Positions 26,982 through 40,591 of a stretch of 64,000 bases of DNA are shown one piece after another (within the stretch, counting starts at the first letter, position 1; every line of letters begins with the position of its first letter). The DNA is from Nocardioides plantarum (lineage in GTDB: Bacteria; Actinomycetota; Actinomycetes; Propionibacteriales; Nocardioidaceae), in contig NZ_VDMS01000004.1 of assembly GCF_006346395.1 (NCBI RefSeq), forward strand, positions 372,001 to 436,000, given 5' to 3'. The notes beneath the pieces are model-generated. The model was not told where the DNA came from. It was given only the letters and a program-made list of their open reading frames with translations, and ran no database searches. The translations under genes and the position numbers were made by a program.

Positions 26982-27773
26982 TCAGATGAACTTCTTGGAC
27001 ACGAGGAAGTCGGTCAGCGCCGTGGCGCCGGACCCGTCCTCGTCCTTGACGATCTCGCCGGCGGTGCGCGGGGGACGCTCGGTGGTGTCCTCGACCGTGC
27101 TCCACGCGGTGCCCAGCCCGACCTGGTCGGCCTCGAGGCCGAGGTCGCTGAGCGAGTAGGTCTCGAGCGGCTTCTTCTTGGCCGCCATGATGCCCTTGAA
27201 GGACGGGTAGCGGGCCTCGCCGGTCTGGTCGGTCACCGAGAGGACCAGCGGCATGGTGCCGCCGATGACCTCGGTGGCGATGTCGCCGTCGCGCTTGACG
27301 CGCACCTGGTCGCCCTGGGTCTCGACGACCGAGGCGAAGGTGACCTGCGGGAGGTCGAGCCGCTCGGCGAGCATGGCGGGCACGACGCTGCCGGAGGCAT
27401 CGGTCGAGGCCATGCCGCACACGACCAGGTCGGGGACACCGATCTTCTCGATGGCCTTGGCGAGCACCAGGGAGGTCGCGAGGTAGTCGGACCCGGCGAT
27501 CGCCTCGTCGGTCACGATCACGCCCTGGTCGGCCCCCATCTGCAGGGCCTTGCGGACGGCGTCGACCGCCTTCTCGGGGCCGATGCAGAGGGCCGTGACG
27601 GTGACGTCGTCACCCTCGCGCTTCTCCTTGATCTGCAGGGCCTGCTCGACGGCGTACTCGTCGAGCTCGGACAGGAGCCCGTCGACGCCGACGCGGTCCA
27701 CGGTGTTGTCCGACTCGAACCGCCGGTCGGCGGTGGCGTCGGGCACGTACTTCACACAGACGACAATGTTCAT
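26982..27773 (-). CDS. etfB: Electron transfer flavoprotein beta subunit
   Basis: A 263-residue subunit starting MNIVVCVKYVPD, the usual ETF-beta N-terminus; an in-frame upstream ATG at 27833 would add 20 residues foreign to the family. The AMP-binding region is around VCGMASTDASGSVVPAMLAERL, with the beta signature VKRDGDIATEVIGGTMPLVLSVTDQTGEARYPSFKGIMAAKKK. A TAACCT -10-like box lies near 27880. First gene of the etfBA operon. Confidence 0.97.
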   Translation of the reverse strand: MNIVVCVKYVPDATADRRFESDNTVDRVGVDGLLSELDEYAVEQALQIKEKREGDDVTVTALCIGPEKAVDAVRKALQMGADQGVIVTDEAIAGSDYLATSLVLAKAIEKIGVPDLVVCGMASTDASGSVVPAMLAERLDLPQVTFASVVETQGDQVRVKRDGDIATEVIGGTMPLVLSVTDQTGEARYPSFKGIMAAKKKPLETYSLSDLGLEADQVGLGTAWSTVEDTTERPPRTAGEIVKDEDGSGATALTDFLVSKKFI

Positions 27774-27949
27774 GGTGGTGTGGCCCGTCCGGGCCCCTCC
27801 TGATGCACTCGGCGGGCCGACCCGGTGGGACACCGAGGTCGAGCCCGGATGATGCGACTGAAGCAGACCTCGGCAGGTTACCGCCGAGTCACCGACTTCG
27901 GGTCACCCGTCCGCCCCGGCGTGGACGTGACGTACGCGACACCGCTCGC

Positions 27950-28411
27950 TCAGGGACGCACGACCTTGTCGAGGAGCTTGCCGATGCCCAGCCAGACGAT
28001 CGCGGCGAGGCCGTAGTTGAACAGCGCGGTCTTGACGTCCTGCATGACGTCGGTCTCGTCCTTGTCCCAGTCCTTGATCGGGTTGGACAGGTCGAAGAAC
28101 CCCAGGTCGACGTTGTCGGCCCGGGCGATGACCCACCGGACGAGCTCGTTGTCGGTATTGGCGTCGACCGCGATGAGCAGGACCGCCGCGGCCAGGATGA
28201 GCGCAAACACCGCGCACACCGCCCACAGCACGCGAGCCAGCAGCACGCGGACCTTCGCGACCTGGGCCGCGGCCCCTCCGCCGCCGGCACCTGCGGACCG
28301 GCCCGCCCACGAACGTCGCCTGCTCTTCGGCGCGGTCGCCTCGGTCGCCGCGGTCGTGGTGGTCGTCTTGGTCGAGTCGCCCTCACCCGTGGTCGTGGTG
28401 TCGTCACCCAT
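27950..28411 (-). CDS. Conserved actinobacterial membrane protein (unknown function)
   Basis: A 153-residue protein with a Thr-rich N-terminus (TKTTTTTAATEATAPK), then a basic Gly/Ala stretch. It has a transmembrane helix (VLWAVCAVFALILAAAVLLIAV), an acidic extracellular-type loop (DANTDNELVRW...DKDETD) and a second hydrophobic segment (GLAAIVWLGIGKLL). The ATG is 2 nt after the enoyl-CoA hydratase stop, so they are translated together. No function is assigned. Confidence 0.8.
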   Translation of the reverse strand: MGDDTTTTGEGDSTKTTTTTAATEATAPKSRRRSWAGRSAGAGGGGAAAQVAKVRVLLARVLWAVCAVFALILAAAVLLIAVDANTDNELVRWVIARADNVDLGFFDLSNPIKDWDKDETDVMQDVKTALFNYGLAAIVWLGIGKLLDKVVRP

Positions 28412-28413
28412 GT

Positions 28414-29193
28414 CTAACGCCCCCTGAACTCAGCCTTGCCCGGACCATTCTCGACGAACGATCGCATACCGATCGTGCGGTCGTCGGTCGCGAACGCCGC
28501 CGCGAACTGGATCCGCTCGATCTCCAGACCGGTGTCGAGGTCGACCTCGAGCCCGCGGTCGATGCTCTCCTTGGCCGCCCGCACGGCGTACGCCGCGGCG
28601 CGGGTGAACTGCCCGGCCCACGCCACCGCGGCGTCGTAGACCTCCGCGGCGGGCACCAGCCGGTCGACCAGCCCGATCGCCAGCGCCTCGTCGGCCTTGA
28701 CGAACCGACCGGTGAAGATGATGTCCTTGGCCCTGCTGGGCCCGACCAGGCGCGCGAGCCGCTGGGTCCCGCCGGCGCCGGGGATGATGCCGAGCAGCAC
28801 CTCGGGCTGGCCGAGCGTCGCGTCGTCGGCCGCGATCCTGATGTCGGCGGCGAGCGCGAGCTCGCAGCCCCCGCCGAGCGCGTAGCCGGTGATCGCGGCG
28901 ACGACCGGCTTGGGGATCCGGGCGACCGCGGTGACGGCCGACTGCACCGAGGCGGAGATCTTGACCATATCGGTGTAGGAGAGGTCGGCCATCTCCTTGA
29001 CGTCGTTGCCCGCGGCGAAGACCCGCTCGCCGCCGTAGACGACGACCGCGCGGACGTCGTCGCGCTCGGTCGCCTCGGCGGCGGCCTCGCGCAGCTCACG
29101 CTGCACCTGGACGCTGATCGCGTTCATCTTCGGCCGGTCGAGACGGATCGTCCCGACGCCGTCCGCGACCTCGAGCCGCACGAACTCACCCAT
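28414..29193 (-). CDS. Enoyl-CoA hydratase/isomerase family protein
   Basis: A 259-residue crotonase. The oxyanion-hole pattern is in VYGGERVFAAGNDVKEM and ITGYALGGGCELALAADIRIA. The two catalytic glutamates of hydratases fall near GQPEVLLGIIPGAGGTQRL. It would add water to 2-enoyl-CoA in beta-oxidation. The ATG at 29193 has AGGAGGAG upstream. It is divergent from glgX and followed by a co-translated membrane protein gene; etfBA lies next along the strand. Confidence 0.93.
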   Translation of the reverse strand: MGEFVRLEVADGVGTIRLDRPKMNAISVQVQRELREAAAEATERDDVRAVVVYGGERVFAAGNDVKEMADLSYTDMVKISASVQSAVTAVARIPKPVVAAITGYALGGGCELALAADIRIAADDATLGQPEVLLGIIPGAGGTQRLARLVGPSRAKDIIFTGRFVKADEALAIGLVDRLVPAAEVYDAAVAWAGQFTRAAAYAVRAAKESIDRGLEVDLDTGLEIERIQFAAAFATDDRTIGMRSFVENGPGKAEFRGR

Positions 29194-29265
29194 GTCTGCT
29201 CCTCCTGCGGCGGCTCGCGCCTGCCGGTTCAGTCGTCGTGTGGGGACCTCCCTATCATTCCCGGC

Positions 29266-31455
<2,190 letters not shown>

Positions 31456-31505
31456 GGACCTGACCCGGCTCAAGGGTTCTCCCGGACGCCAGGGAGGCCG
31501 TCGGG

Positions 31506-31712
31506 ATGGTGCCATGGACCATGTCCCGCACCCGACCACACGTGCCGTCCCGCCGTCTGCTCCTGCTCGGCGCCTTGTCCGCGCCGATCGCGATCGCCGT
31601 GCTGCCCGCAGCGCCGGCGCAGACCGCCGCCCCGCGGGCGGCGAAGCCGGAGTGCCTGGCCGACCTCATCGAGAGCGGGGAGGTGACCCATGCAGATCTC
31701 GTGGCTCGGTGA
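31506..31712 (+). CDS. Signal-peptide ORF overlapping the amidase gene
   Basis: A 68-residue ORF. After a short start it has a secretion signal (RRLLLLGALSAPIAIAVLPAAPA) and then only ~30 residues (ECLADLIESGEVTHADLVAR). AGGGAGG lies ~9 nt before the ATG. Its last 23 bases overlap the start of the amidase gene in another frame (+1). Either it is a small secreted protein coupled to the amidase, or it encodes the missing export signal of the amidase, joined by a +1 frameshift or broken by a mutation or sequencing error. Confidence 0.55.
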   Translation: MVPWTMSRTRPHVPSRRLLLLGALSAPIAIAVLPAAPAQTAAPRAAKPECLADLIESGEVTHADLVAR

Positions 31713-32514
31713 CGTCCTGCGTGCGGCCGGGGTCACGGTCGTCGAGGAGTCCGGCTGGCTGACCCGCACCGCCAGCGGCACCCTCGACCCGATCGGCGTG
31801 CTCTGGCACCACACCGCCGCCCCCAGCAGCGCGGCCAATCCCGCCCCTGCTCTCAACGTCGTGATCAACGGCCGCTCCGACCTCCCGGGCCCGTTGTGCC
31901 ACGCGCTGGTCGACTTCAACGGCGTCTTCCACCTGGTCTCGGCCAACTACGCCAACCACGCCGGCCCCGCCCGGGCCAGCGGTCCGATCCCGGCCGGCAG
32001 CGGCAACGTCCAGCTGATCGGCTGGGAGATCGACTACGCCGGCGACGGCGGTGGCGGCCAGGTCCAGGAGATGACCCCCGCCCAGTACTCCGCCTCGGTC
32101 GCGGCCACGGCCGCCGTCCTGACCCACCTGGGCAAGGACGCGTCGTACGCCCGCGGCCACCGCGAGACCAGCACCAGCGGCAAGATCGACCCGTCGTTCA
32201 TCGACCTGGACGCCATGCGCGCCGACGTCGCCGCGGCAATGGGCGGCACGCCTCCGACGGGACCGACCGGCACCCCGTTCCAGGTCTACGAGACCGACGT
32301 CAACGTCCGCCCGACCCCCGCCACCACCGGCGCCCCCGTCGGCAACCTCGGCGCCCCCGGCACGGTCTACGTCGAGTGCCAGACCGTCGGCGAGACGGTC
32401 ACGGCCAACGGCTACACCAACAACCGATGGGCCAAGATCTCCAGCCCGGTCGCGGGCTACATCTCGAACGTCTTCATCGAGGGACCCGCGTCCCTGCCCG
32501 TCGCCAGCTGCTGA
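31690..32514 (+). CDS. N-acetylmuramoyl-L-alanine amidase (Amidase_2) with SH3-like domain
   Basis: A 274-residue peptidoglycan amidase. The zinc ligands of the family appear as the His of LWHHTA (~residue 38), the His of YARGHRETS and the Asp of GKIDPSF. The C-terminal ~70 residues (VYETDVNVRPTPATTGAP... GYISNVFIEGP) resemble a bacterial SH3 domain that binds cell wall. GGGGAGGTG before the ATG is a strong ribosome site. There is no signal peptide in this frame, which is odd for a wall enzyme; one is encoded in the overlapping upstream ORF. It resembles phage endolysins, but no phage genes are near. Confidence 0.85.
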   Translation: MQISWLGDVLRAAGVTVVEESGWLTRTASGTLDPIGVLWHHTAAPSSAANPAPALNVVINGRSDLPGPLCHALVDFNGVFHLVSANYANHAGPARASGPIPAGSGNVQLIGWEIDYAGDGGGGQVQEMTPAQYSASVAATAAVLTHLGKDASYARGHRETSTSGKIDPSFIDLDAMRADVAAAMGGTPPTGPTGTPFQVYETDVNVRPTPATTGAPVGNLGAPGTVYVECQTVGETVTANGYTNNRWAKISSPVAGYISNVFIEGPASLPVASC

Positions 32515-32532
32515 GGCCGCACGCCACCCGCC

Positions 32533-32656
32533 GGTCGAGGTGCGAAGGCCGCCAGGCCTGAGCCTCGAGACCGCCGCAGCGCGTGGTGCGACCCGGCTGG
32601 GTACGCCGGCTGCGGGGGTCTCGAGGCTCGGCGCCAGCGCGCCTCGCACCTCGACC
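32533..32656. repeat. Pair of inverted 40-bp dispersed repeats (family A)
   Basis: One copy in plus orientation at 32533-32572 and one inverted at 32617-32656, facing each other between the convergent amidase and glgP genes. Together they can form a long stem-loop. The same 40-bp element occurs at 49.3, 51.1 and 54.3-54.5 kb. Confidence 0.85.
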
Positions 32657-32665
32657 GACGTGGGG

Positions 32666-35266
32666 TCAGGCGGTGGCGACGACCCCCAGCTCGGCGTACG
32701 ACGTCAGGAGGCCGTTGCTCGGGACGACGCGGACCGTGTAGCCGAAGGGACCGCTGCGCGACAGCGGGATCTCGCCGTCGAAGCGGTGCCGGCCACCGTC
32801 GTAGGACTCGGTCAGGCCGAGGGCGACCGCGGCGGTGTCGGTGAGGGTGTCGTCGGACCGGGCGCGGCCGTGGACGAGCTGGACCTCGACGTCGGCGGGG
32901 TCCAGCGTGCCGAGGCAGACGAAGGCCCGCACGACCAGGGTGGCGCCGACCTCGACGGCGTCGCCGACACCGCTGGACTCGACGTGCTCGACGCGCACCT
33001 CGGGCCAGGCGGCCTTGACGCGGGTCTTCCAGGCGGCCAGGTCGCGGGCGCCGGCGTAGTCGCTGTTAAGGGCGCGCGCGTTGATGGCGGCCGGGGCGTA
33101 GAGCTGGCGGACGTAGTCGCGGACCATGCGGGTCGCGAGGACCTTGGGGCCGAGCGACTTCAGCGTGTGGCGGAGCATCTCGACCCACCGGGTGGGCACG
33201 CCGTCGTGGTCGAGGTCGTAGAAGCGGGGCGTGACCTCGTTCTCGATGAGGTCGTAGAGGGCGGCGGCCTCGAGGTCGTCGCGCTTGTCGATGTCCTCGA
33301 CGCCGTCGGCGGTCGGGATCGCCCAGCCGTTGTCGCCGTCGTACCACTCGTCCCACCAGCCGTCGAGGACCGAGAGGTTGAGACCGCCGTTGAGCGCGGC
33401 CTTCATGCCGGAGGTGCCGCAGGCCTCGTAGGGGCGCAGGGGGTTGTTGAGCCAGACGTCGCAGCCGGGGTAGAGCGGCTTGGCCATCGCGATGTCGTAG
33501 TTGGGCAGGAACACGATGCGGTGGCGGACCGCGGGGTCGTCGGAGAGCCGGACGATGTCCTGGATGAGCTTCTTGCCGCCGTCGTCGGCGGGGTGGGCCT
33601 TACCGGCGATGATCAGCTGGACGGGCCGCTCGGGGTGGAGCAGGAGCGCCTTGAGCCGCTCGGGGTCGCGCATCATCAGCGTGAGCCGCTTGTACGACGC
33701 CGCGCGGCGCGCGAAGCCGATGGTCAGGACGTCGGGGTCGAGGGCGTCGTCGATCCACTTCAGCTCGGCCTTGGCGGCGCCGCGCTTCTCCCACGACTTG
33801 CAGAGCCGCTCGCGGGCGTCGACGACCAACCGCTGGCGCAGGGTGCGCTTGACCGACCAGACGTCGGTGCCGGGCACCCGGTCGACGGCGTCCCAGAAGC
33901 TCTCGGGGTCGTCGGCGTCGCCGTCGGCACCCTGGGTCGTGGCCAGGCCGAAGACCTCGCGGGCGACCCAGCTGGGGGCGTGGACGCCGTTGGTGATCGA
34001 GCCGATCGGCACCTCGGCCTCGTCGAACGCCGGCCACAGGCCCTGGAACATGCCGCGGCTGACCTCGCCGTGGAGCTTCGAGACGCCGTTGGCGCGCTGG
34101 GCGAGGCGGAAGCCCATCACCGCCATGTTGAACACGCCGGTGTCGCCGCCGACGTAGTCCTCGGCACCGAGGGCGAGGATGCGCGCGGTCGGCACGCCGG
34201 GGGTCGCCCCGCCCTCGTCGTTGAGGTACTGCTCGACGAGGGTCCGCGGGAAGCGGTCGATGCCGGCGGGCACCGGGGTGTGGGTGGTGAAGACCGTCGA
34301 GGCGCGACCGACCTCGAGCGCGGTGTCGAAGTCGAGCCGCGGGCCGCTCTCGGCGACGGTGAGCTCACGGATGCGCTCGATGCCGAGGAACCCCGCGTGG
34401 CCCTCGTTGGTGTGGAATACCTCGGGCTCGGGGGCACCGGTGATCCGCGAGTGCACGCGCAGGGCGCGCACGCCGCCGACGCCGAGCAGCAGCTCCTGGC
34501 GCAGGCGGTGCTCGGAGGTGCCGCCGTAGAGCCGGTCGGTGACGTCGACGTAGTGCTCGGGGTTGCCCTCGACGTCGGTGTCGAGCATGAGCAGCGGCAC
34601 CCGGCCGACGCTGGCGACCCAGACCCGGGCGACCAGGTCGGGGCCGTCGGGCATCTGGATCGAGATGGAGGCGGGGGTGCCGTCGGCCTCGCGGAGCAGC
34701 GAGATGGGCAGCTCGTCGGGGTCGAGGACCGGGTAGGTCTCCTGCTGCCAGCCCTCGCGGGACAGCGACTGCTTGAAGTAGCCGTGCTTGTAGAGCAGGC
34801 CCACACCGACGATCGGGACGCCGAGGTCGCTGGCGGCCTTGAGGTGGTCACCGGCCAGGATGCCGAGGCCGCCGGAGTACTGGGGCAGCACCGCGGTGAT
34901 GCCGAACTCGGGGCTGAAGTAGGCGATGGCGCGGGGGCCGGGACCGCCCGAGCCGCCGTCGGCGACGACCCGCCGCTGGTACCAGCGGTCGGCGGTCAGG
35001 TAGTGCTCGAGGTCGGCGCGCGAGGCGCGCAGCCGCTCGAGGAAGCCCTCGTCGACGGCGAGCTCCTCGAAGCGCTCACGCCCCACCGCTCCCAGGAGCT
35101 TGACCGGGTCGCGCCCGGTCGACTCCCACAGGCCGGGGTCGACCTCGGCGAAGACGTCCTGGGTCTCGGGGTGCCACGACCAGCGCAGGTTGCCGGCGAG
35201 CTCCCCCAGCGCGGCCAGGGCCGCAGGCAGGACGGGACGGACGGTGAATCGACGGATAGCGCGCAC
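32666..35266 (-). CDS. glgP: Alpha-glucan (glycogen/maltodextrin) phosphorylase
   Basis: An 866-residue GT35 enzyme of the short actinobacterial type. It has an N-terminal DUF3417-like region (LGELAGNLRWSWHPETQDVF) and then the phosphorylase body with YFSPEFGITAVLPQYSGGLGILAGDHLK and HTNEGHAGFLGIERI. The PLP-region pattern is YEACGTSGMKAALNGGLNLS. It releases glucose-1-phosphate from glucan ends. GTG at 35266 is preceded by TAGCGT at 6 nt (35273-35278), with a TTGGAT -35 element inside a 14-bp palindrome. It is divergent from the glgE operon, so synthesis and breakdown share a control region. Confidence 0.95.
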   Translation of the reverse strand: MRAIRRFTVRPVLPAALAALGELAGNLRWSWHPETQDVFAEVDPGLWESTGRDPVKLLGAVGRERFEELAVDEGFLERLRASRADLEHYLTADRWYQRRVVADGGSGGPGPRAIAYFSPEFGITAVLPQYSGGLGILAGDHLKAASDLGVPIVGVGLLYKHGYFKQSLSREGWQQETYPVLDPDELPISLLREADGTPASISIQMPDGPDLVARVWVASVGRVPLLMLDTDVEGNPEHYVDVTDRLYGGTSEHRLRQELLLGVGGVRALRVHSRITGAPEPEVFHTNEGHAGFLGIERIRELTVAESGPRLDFDTALEVGRASTVFTTHTPVPAGIDRFPRTLVEQYLNDEGGATPGVPTARILALGAEDYVGGDTGVFNMAVMGFRLAQRANGVSKLHGEVSRGMFQGLWPAFDEAEVPIGSITNGVHAPSWVAREVFGLATTQGADGDADDPESFWDAVDRVPGTDVWSVKRTLRQRLVVDARERLCKSWEKRGAAKAELKWIDDALDPDVLTIGFARRAASYKRLTLMMRDPERLKALLLHPERPVQLIIAGKAHPADDGGKKLIQDIVRLSDDPAVRHRIVFLPNYDIAMAKPLYPGCDVWLNNPLRPYEACGTSGMKAALNGGLNLSVLDGWWDEWYDGDNGWAIPTADGVEDIDKRDDLEAAALYDLIENEVTPRFYDLDHDGVPTRWVEMLRHTLKSLGPKVLATRMVRDYVRQLYAPAAINARALNSDYAGARDLAAWKTRVKAAWPEVRVEHVESSGVGDAVEVGATLVVRAFVCLGTLDPADVEVQLVHGRARSDDTLTDTAAVALGLTESYDGGRHRFDGEIPLSRSGPFGYTVRVVPSNGLLTSYAELGVVATA

Positions 35267-35288
35267 GGAGCGACGCTAGCGCCATTCT

Positions 35289-35357
35289 TTGGATCGATCC
35301 AAGGGCTTGCCGCAACTCGGTGCTGGACGTCGTCCGTCGGACCGTTCCGAAGCGGTC
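35289..35357. promoter_or_regulatory. Palindromes in the glgP/glgE divergent promoter
   Basis: A perfect 14-bp palindrome TTGGATCGATCCAA (35289-35302) contains the glgP -35 box (TTGGAT on the minus strand, 18 bp from TAGCGT). A second inverted repeat, GACCG-N8-CGGTC (35340-35357), lies between the two promoters. Both are plausible operators for a repressor of glucan metabolism; the protein is unknown. Confidence 0.5.
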
Positions 35358-35445
35358 GGACCCGCCGCGTCGCGTGCTCACCCCGCGCGCGCTTCACCCC
35401 GGCTGAGGTTGCATGGGCTCGGTGCGACCCGCAAGGGTGGCTTGC

Positions 35446-37436
35446 ATGGTCGGACGCATTCCCGTCATGGACGTCCACCCGGTGGTGGACCTCGGACGCC
35501 TCCCCGCGAAAGCGACGGTCGGCGAGCCCTTACCCGTTTCAGCAACGATCTTCAGAGAGGGTCACGACAGCCTCGGCGCCGAGGTGGTCCTGGTCTCGCC
35601 GAGCGGCGAGCGGCGCCCTCCGGTGCCGATGGTCAAGCAGACCGACCCGGTCGACCGCTACGTCGCCTGGGTCACGCCCGACACGGTGGGAGCGTGGTCC
35701 TTCGAGGTCCATGCGTTCTCCGACCCGGTCGCGACCTGGCAGCACCACGCCGAGATCAAGATCCCGGCCGGCATCGACGTCGAGCTGGTCTTCACCGAGG
35801 GGCGGCTGCTGCTCGAGAAGGTGCGGGCTGACCTCCCGGCCGGCCCCGAGTCGGCCGTCGTCGACGCCGCGATCGCAGCGACCAAGGACACCCGGCGGCC
35901 CGCCGAGGCGCGCCTGGCGCAGCTGCAGGCCGACGACGTCGTCGCGGTGCTCGCAGCGCACCCGGTGCGCGAGCTGCTCACCGTGTCGGGCCCCTTCCCG
36001 GCGTACGCCGACCGCGAGCGCGCGCTGTTCAGCAGCTGGTACGAGTTCTTCCCGCGCTCCGAGGGGGCCGTCCAGGACCCCGAGACCGGGAAGCTGACCT
36101 CCGGCACCTTCGCCACGGCCGCCGAGCGGCTCGAGGGCGTCGCCGCGATGGGCTTCGACGTCGTCTACCTGCCCCCGATCCACCCGATCGGCGAGGTCAA
36201 CCGCAAGGGGCCCAACAACACGCTGACGCCCGGGCCCGACGACCCCGGGTCGCCGTGGGCCATCGGCAGCAAGGACGGCGGCCACGACGCCATCCACCCC
36301 GACCTCGGCACGTTCGAGGACTTCGACGCGTTCGTCGCGCGCGCCGGTGAGCTCGGCCTCGAGGTCGCCCTCGACCTGGCCCTGCAGGCCGCTCCCGACC
36401 ACCCGTGGGTCACCAGCCACCCGGAGTGGTTCACGACCCGGGCCGACGGCACGATCGCCTACGCAGAGAACCCGCCGAAGAAGTACCAGGACATCTACCC
36501 GGTCAACTTCGACAACGACCCCACCGGCATCTGCCGCGAGGTCCTGCGGATCGTCCGGCTCTGGATGAAGCACGGCGTGCGCGTCTTCCGCGTCGACAAC
36601 CCGCACACCAAGCCGCTCGCGTTCTGGGAGTGGCTGCTGCGCGAGGTGCGCCGTACCGACCCCGACGTGGTCTTCCTCTCCGAGGCGTTCACCAAGCCGC
36701 CGATGATGCACGGGCTCGGCTCGGTGGGCTTCCACCAGAGCTACAGCTACTTCACGTGGCGCGTGGCCCGCTGGGAGATCGAGGACTACCTGCGCGAGGT
36801 CAGCAGCGAGTCCGACCACGTCATGCGGCCCAACTTCTTCGTCAACACCCCCGACATCCTCCCCGAGCACCTCCAGTACGGCGGCCCGCCGATCTTCAAG
36901 GTGCGTGCCGCCCTGGCCGCGACCAGCTCGCCGAGCTGGGGGGTCTATGCCGGCTACGAGCTCTACGAGCACGTGGCGATCAGACCCGGCGCCGAGGAGT
37001 ACCTCGACTCCGAGAAGTTCCAGATCCGGATCCGCGACTGGGAGGCCGCCGAGGCCGAGGGCCGCTCGCTGGCGCCGTACCTCACCCGGCTCAACGAGAT
37101 CCGGCGGGACCACGTCGCGCTGCAGCGGCTGCGCAACATCACCATCCACGCCGCCGACGACGAGAACATCCTGGTGTTCAGCAAGCGGGCGGTCTCGACG
37201 AGCTCGACCGACGAGGCCGACGACGACGTCGTCATCGTCGTGATCAACCTGGACCCGCACGCAGCCCGAGAGACCACCATCCACCTGGACCTGCCCGCGC
37301 TCGGCCTCGACTGGGACGACACGTTCGCCGTCCACGACGAGATCAGCGGCGCCGACTGGACGTGGGGCGAGCACAACTACGTGCGTCTCGACCCCCACGA
37401 CGAGCCGGCCCACGTCCTCACCGTCAGGAGCACTTC

Positions 37437-37440
<4 letters not shown>
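35446..37440 (+). CDS. glgE: Alpha-1,4-glucan:maltose-1-phosphate maltosyltransferase
   Basis: A 664-residue GH13 enzyme that extends alpha-1,4-glucan with maltose units from maltose-1-phosphate. The N-terminus [27 protein letters not shown] fits GlgE starts, so ATG 35446 is preferred to ATG 35413; AAGGGT (35433-35438) lies 7 nt upstream with a TTGCAT -35. The catalytic Asp is in [13 protein letters not shown] and the Glu in [10 protein letters not shown]. The stretch [15 protein letters not shown] is specific to GlgE. First gene of an overlapping glgE-treS-mak-glgB operon. Confidence 0.96.
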
Positions 37441-39205
<1,765 letters not shown>

Positions 39206-39209
<4 letters not shown>

Positions 39210-40591
39210 ACGCACCCACCCAGGGGATCGACCCCGCCGTCTTCGGCCCCTACCTCACCCGCACCCGCTGGTTCGGCGGCAAGGGACGCGACTTCACGGT
39301 CTCCGACGTACGTCGTCTCGGGGTCCTCGGTGACGGTGACGGCGACCCGACGGTCGACGTGCTGCTGGTCGAGCTGACCTACGCCGACGACGGCACCACC
39401 GAGCTCTACCAGGTGCCGCTGGCCTACTACACCGAGCCCGAGCACCGCCTCGACCACGCGTTCGTCGGGTGGTGGGAGGACGCCGAGATCGGGTGGGTCC
39501 ACGCCTACGACGCGCTGCACGACCGCGCCGCCACCCGACTGTGGCTGCAGGCGTTCGGCGCCGCGGCCGACGGCCCCGCCGAGGCGGGAGGGCTGACGTT
39601 CCACCGCCTGCCCGGGCAGGAGATCGACACCGAGGCGTCGGGCACCCTCTTCACCGGCGAGCAGTCCAACTCCTCGATCGCCTTCGGTGAGGACTCGGTG
39701 CTCAAGCTGTTCCGCAAGGTGACGCCGGGGCCCAACCCCGACATCACCACCCACGAGGTGCTGACCCTCGCCGACTCCCCCGACGTGGCGCACCTCTACG
39801 GCTGGGTCGAGCACGGCGACACCCACCTCGGGATGCTGCAGCAGTTCCTGCGCACCGCCACCGACGGGTGGGACCTCGCCCTGACCAGCGTGCGCAACCT
39901 GTACGCCGACCCCGAGCTGGCGCCCCGCGAGGCCGGCGGCGACTTCTCCGGGGAGGCCGGTCGCCTCGGCGACACGCTGCGCGAGGTGCACGTCGTACTG
40001 CACGAGCGCCTCGAGCAGACCACGGTCAGCGCCGACTTCGTGGCCGGTCAGATGAACGCCCGGCTCGATGCCGCGCTGCGCGTCGTACCGCTCCTGGAGC
40101 CGCACGAGCCCGCCCTGCGGGCGCTCTTCGACCGGCTGGCCGGGCTGGGCGACGTGGCGGCGCAACGGGTCCACGGCGACCTGCACCTGGGTCAGACGCT
40201 GCGCACCGCCCTGGGGTGGAAGATCGTCGACTTCGAGGGCGAACCCGCCAAGACCCTGGCCGAGCGGATCCTGCCCGACTCGCCGTGGCGCGACGTCGCC
40301 GGCATGCTGCGCTCCTTCGACTACGCCGCCCACGCCGTCGAGCGCAGCCACGACGAGCTCGACGAGGTTGCCCTGGCCGAGCTCCGCACCCGCGGTGCGG
40401 AGTGGGTCGAGCGCAACCAGCGCTACTTCCTGGCGGCCTACGCCGGCGGCGACCTGACCGAGGACCAGCGCACCCTGGTCACCGCCTACACCGCCGACAA
40501 GGCCGTCTACGAGACCGTCTACGAGACCCGCAACCGACCGACCTGGGTCGACATCCCCCTGGCCGCCGTCGCGCGGATCGGAGCCCCGTGA
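39206..40591 (+). CDS. mak: Maltokinase
   Basis: A 461-residue kinase with an aminoglycoside-phosphotransferase fold that makes maltose-1-phosphate from maltose and ATP (Mak/Pep2). The N-terminal cap contains [15 protein letters not shown]. The catalytic loop is [14 protein letters not shown] and the metal-binding motif KIVDFEGEP. The GTG start overlaps the treS stop (GTGA) and the stop overlaps glgB, so all four genes are translationally coupled. In many actinobacteria TreS and Mak form one complex. Confidence 0.94.
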
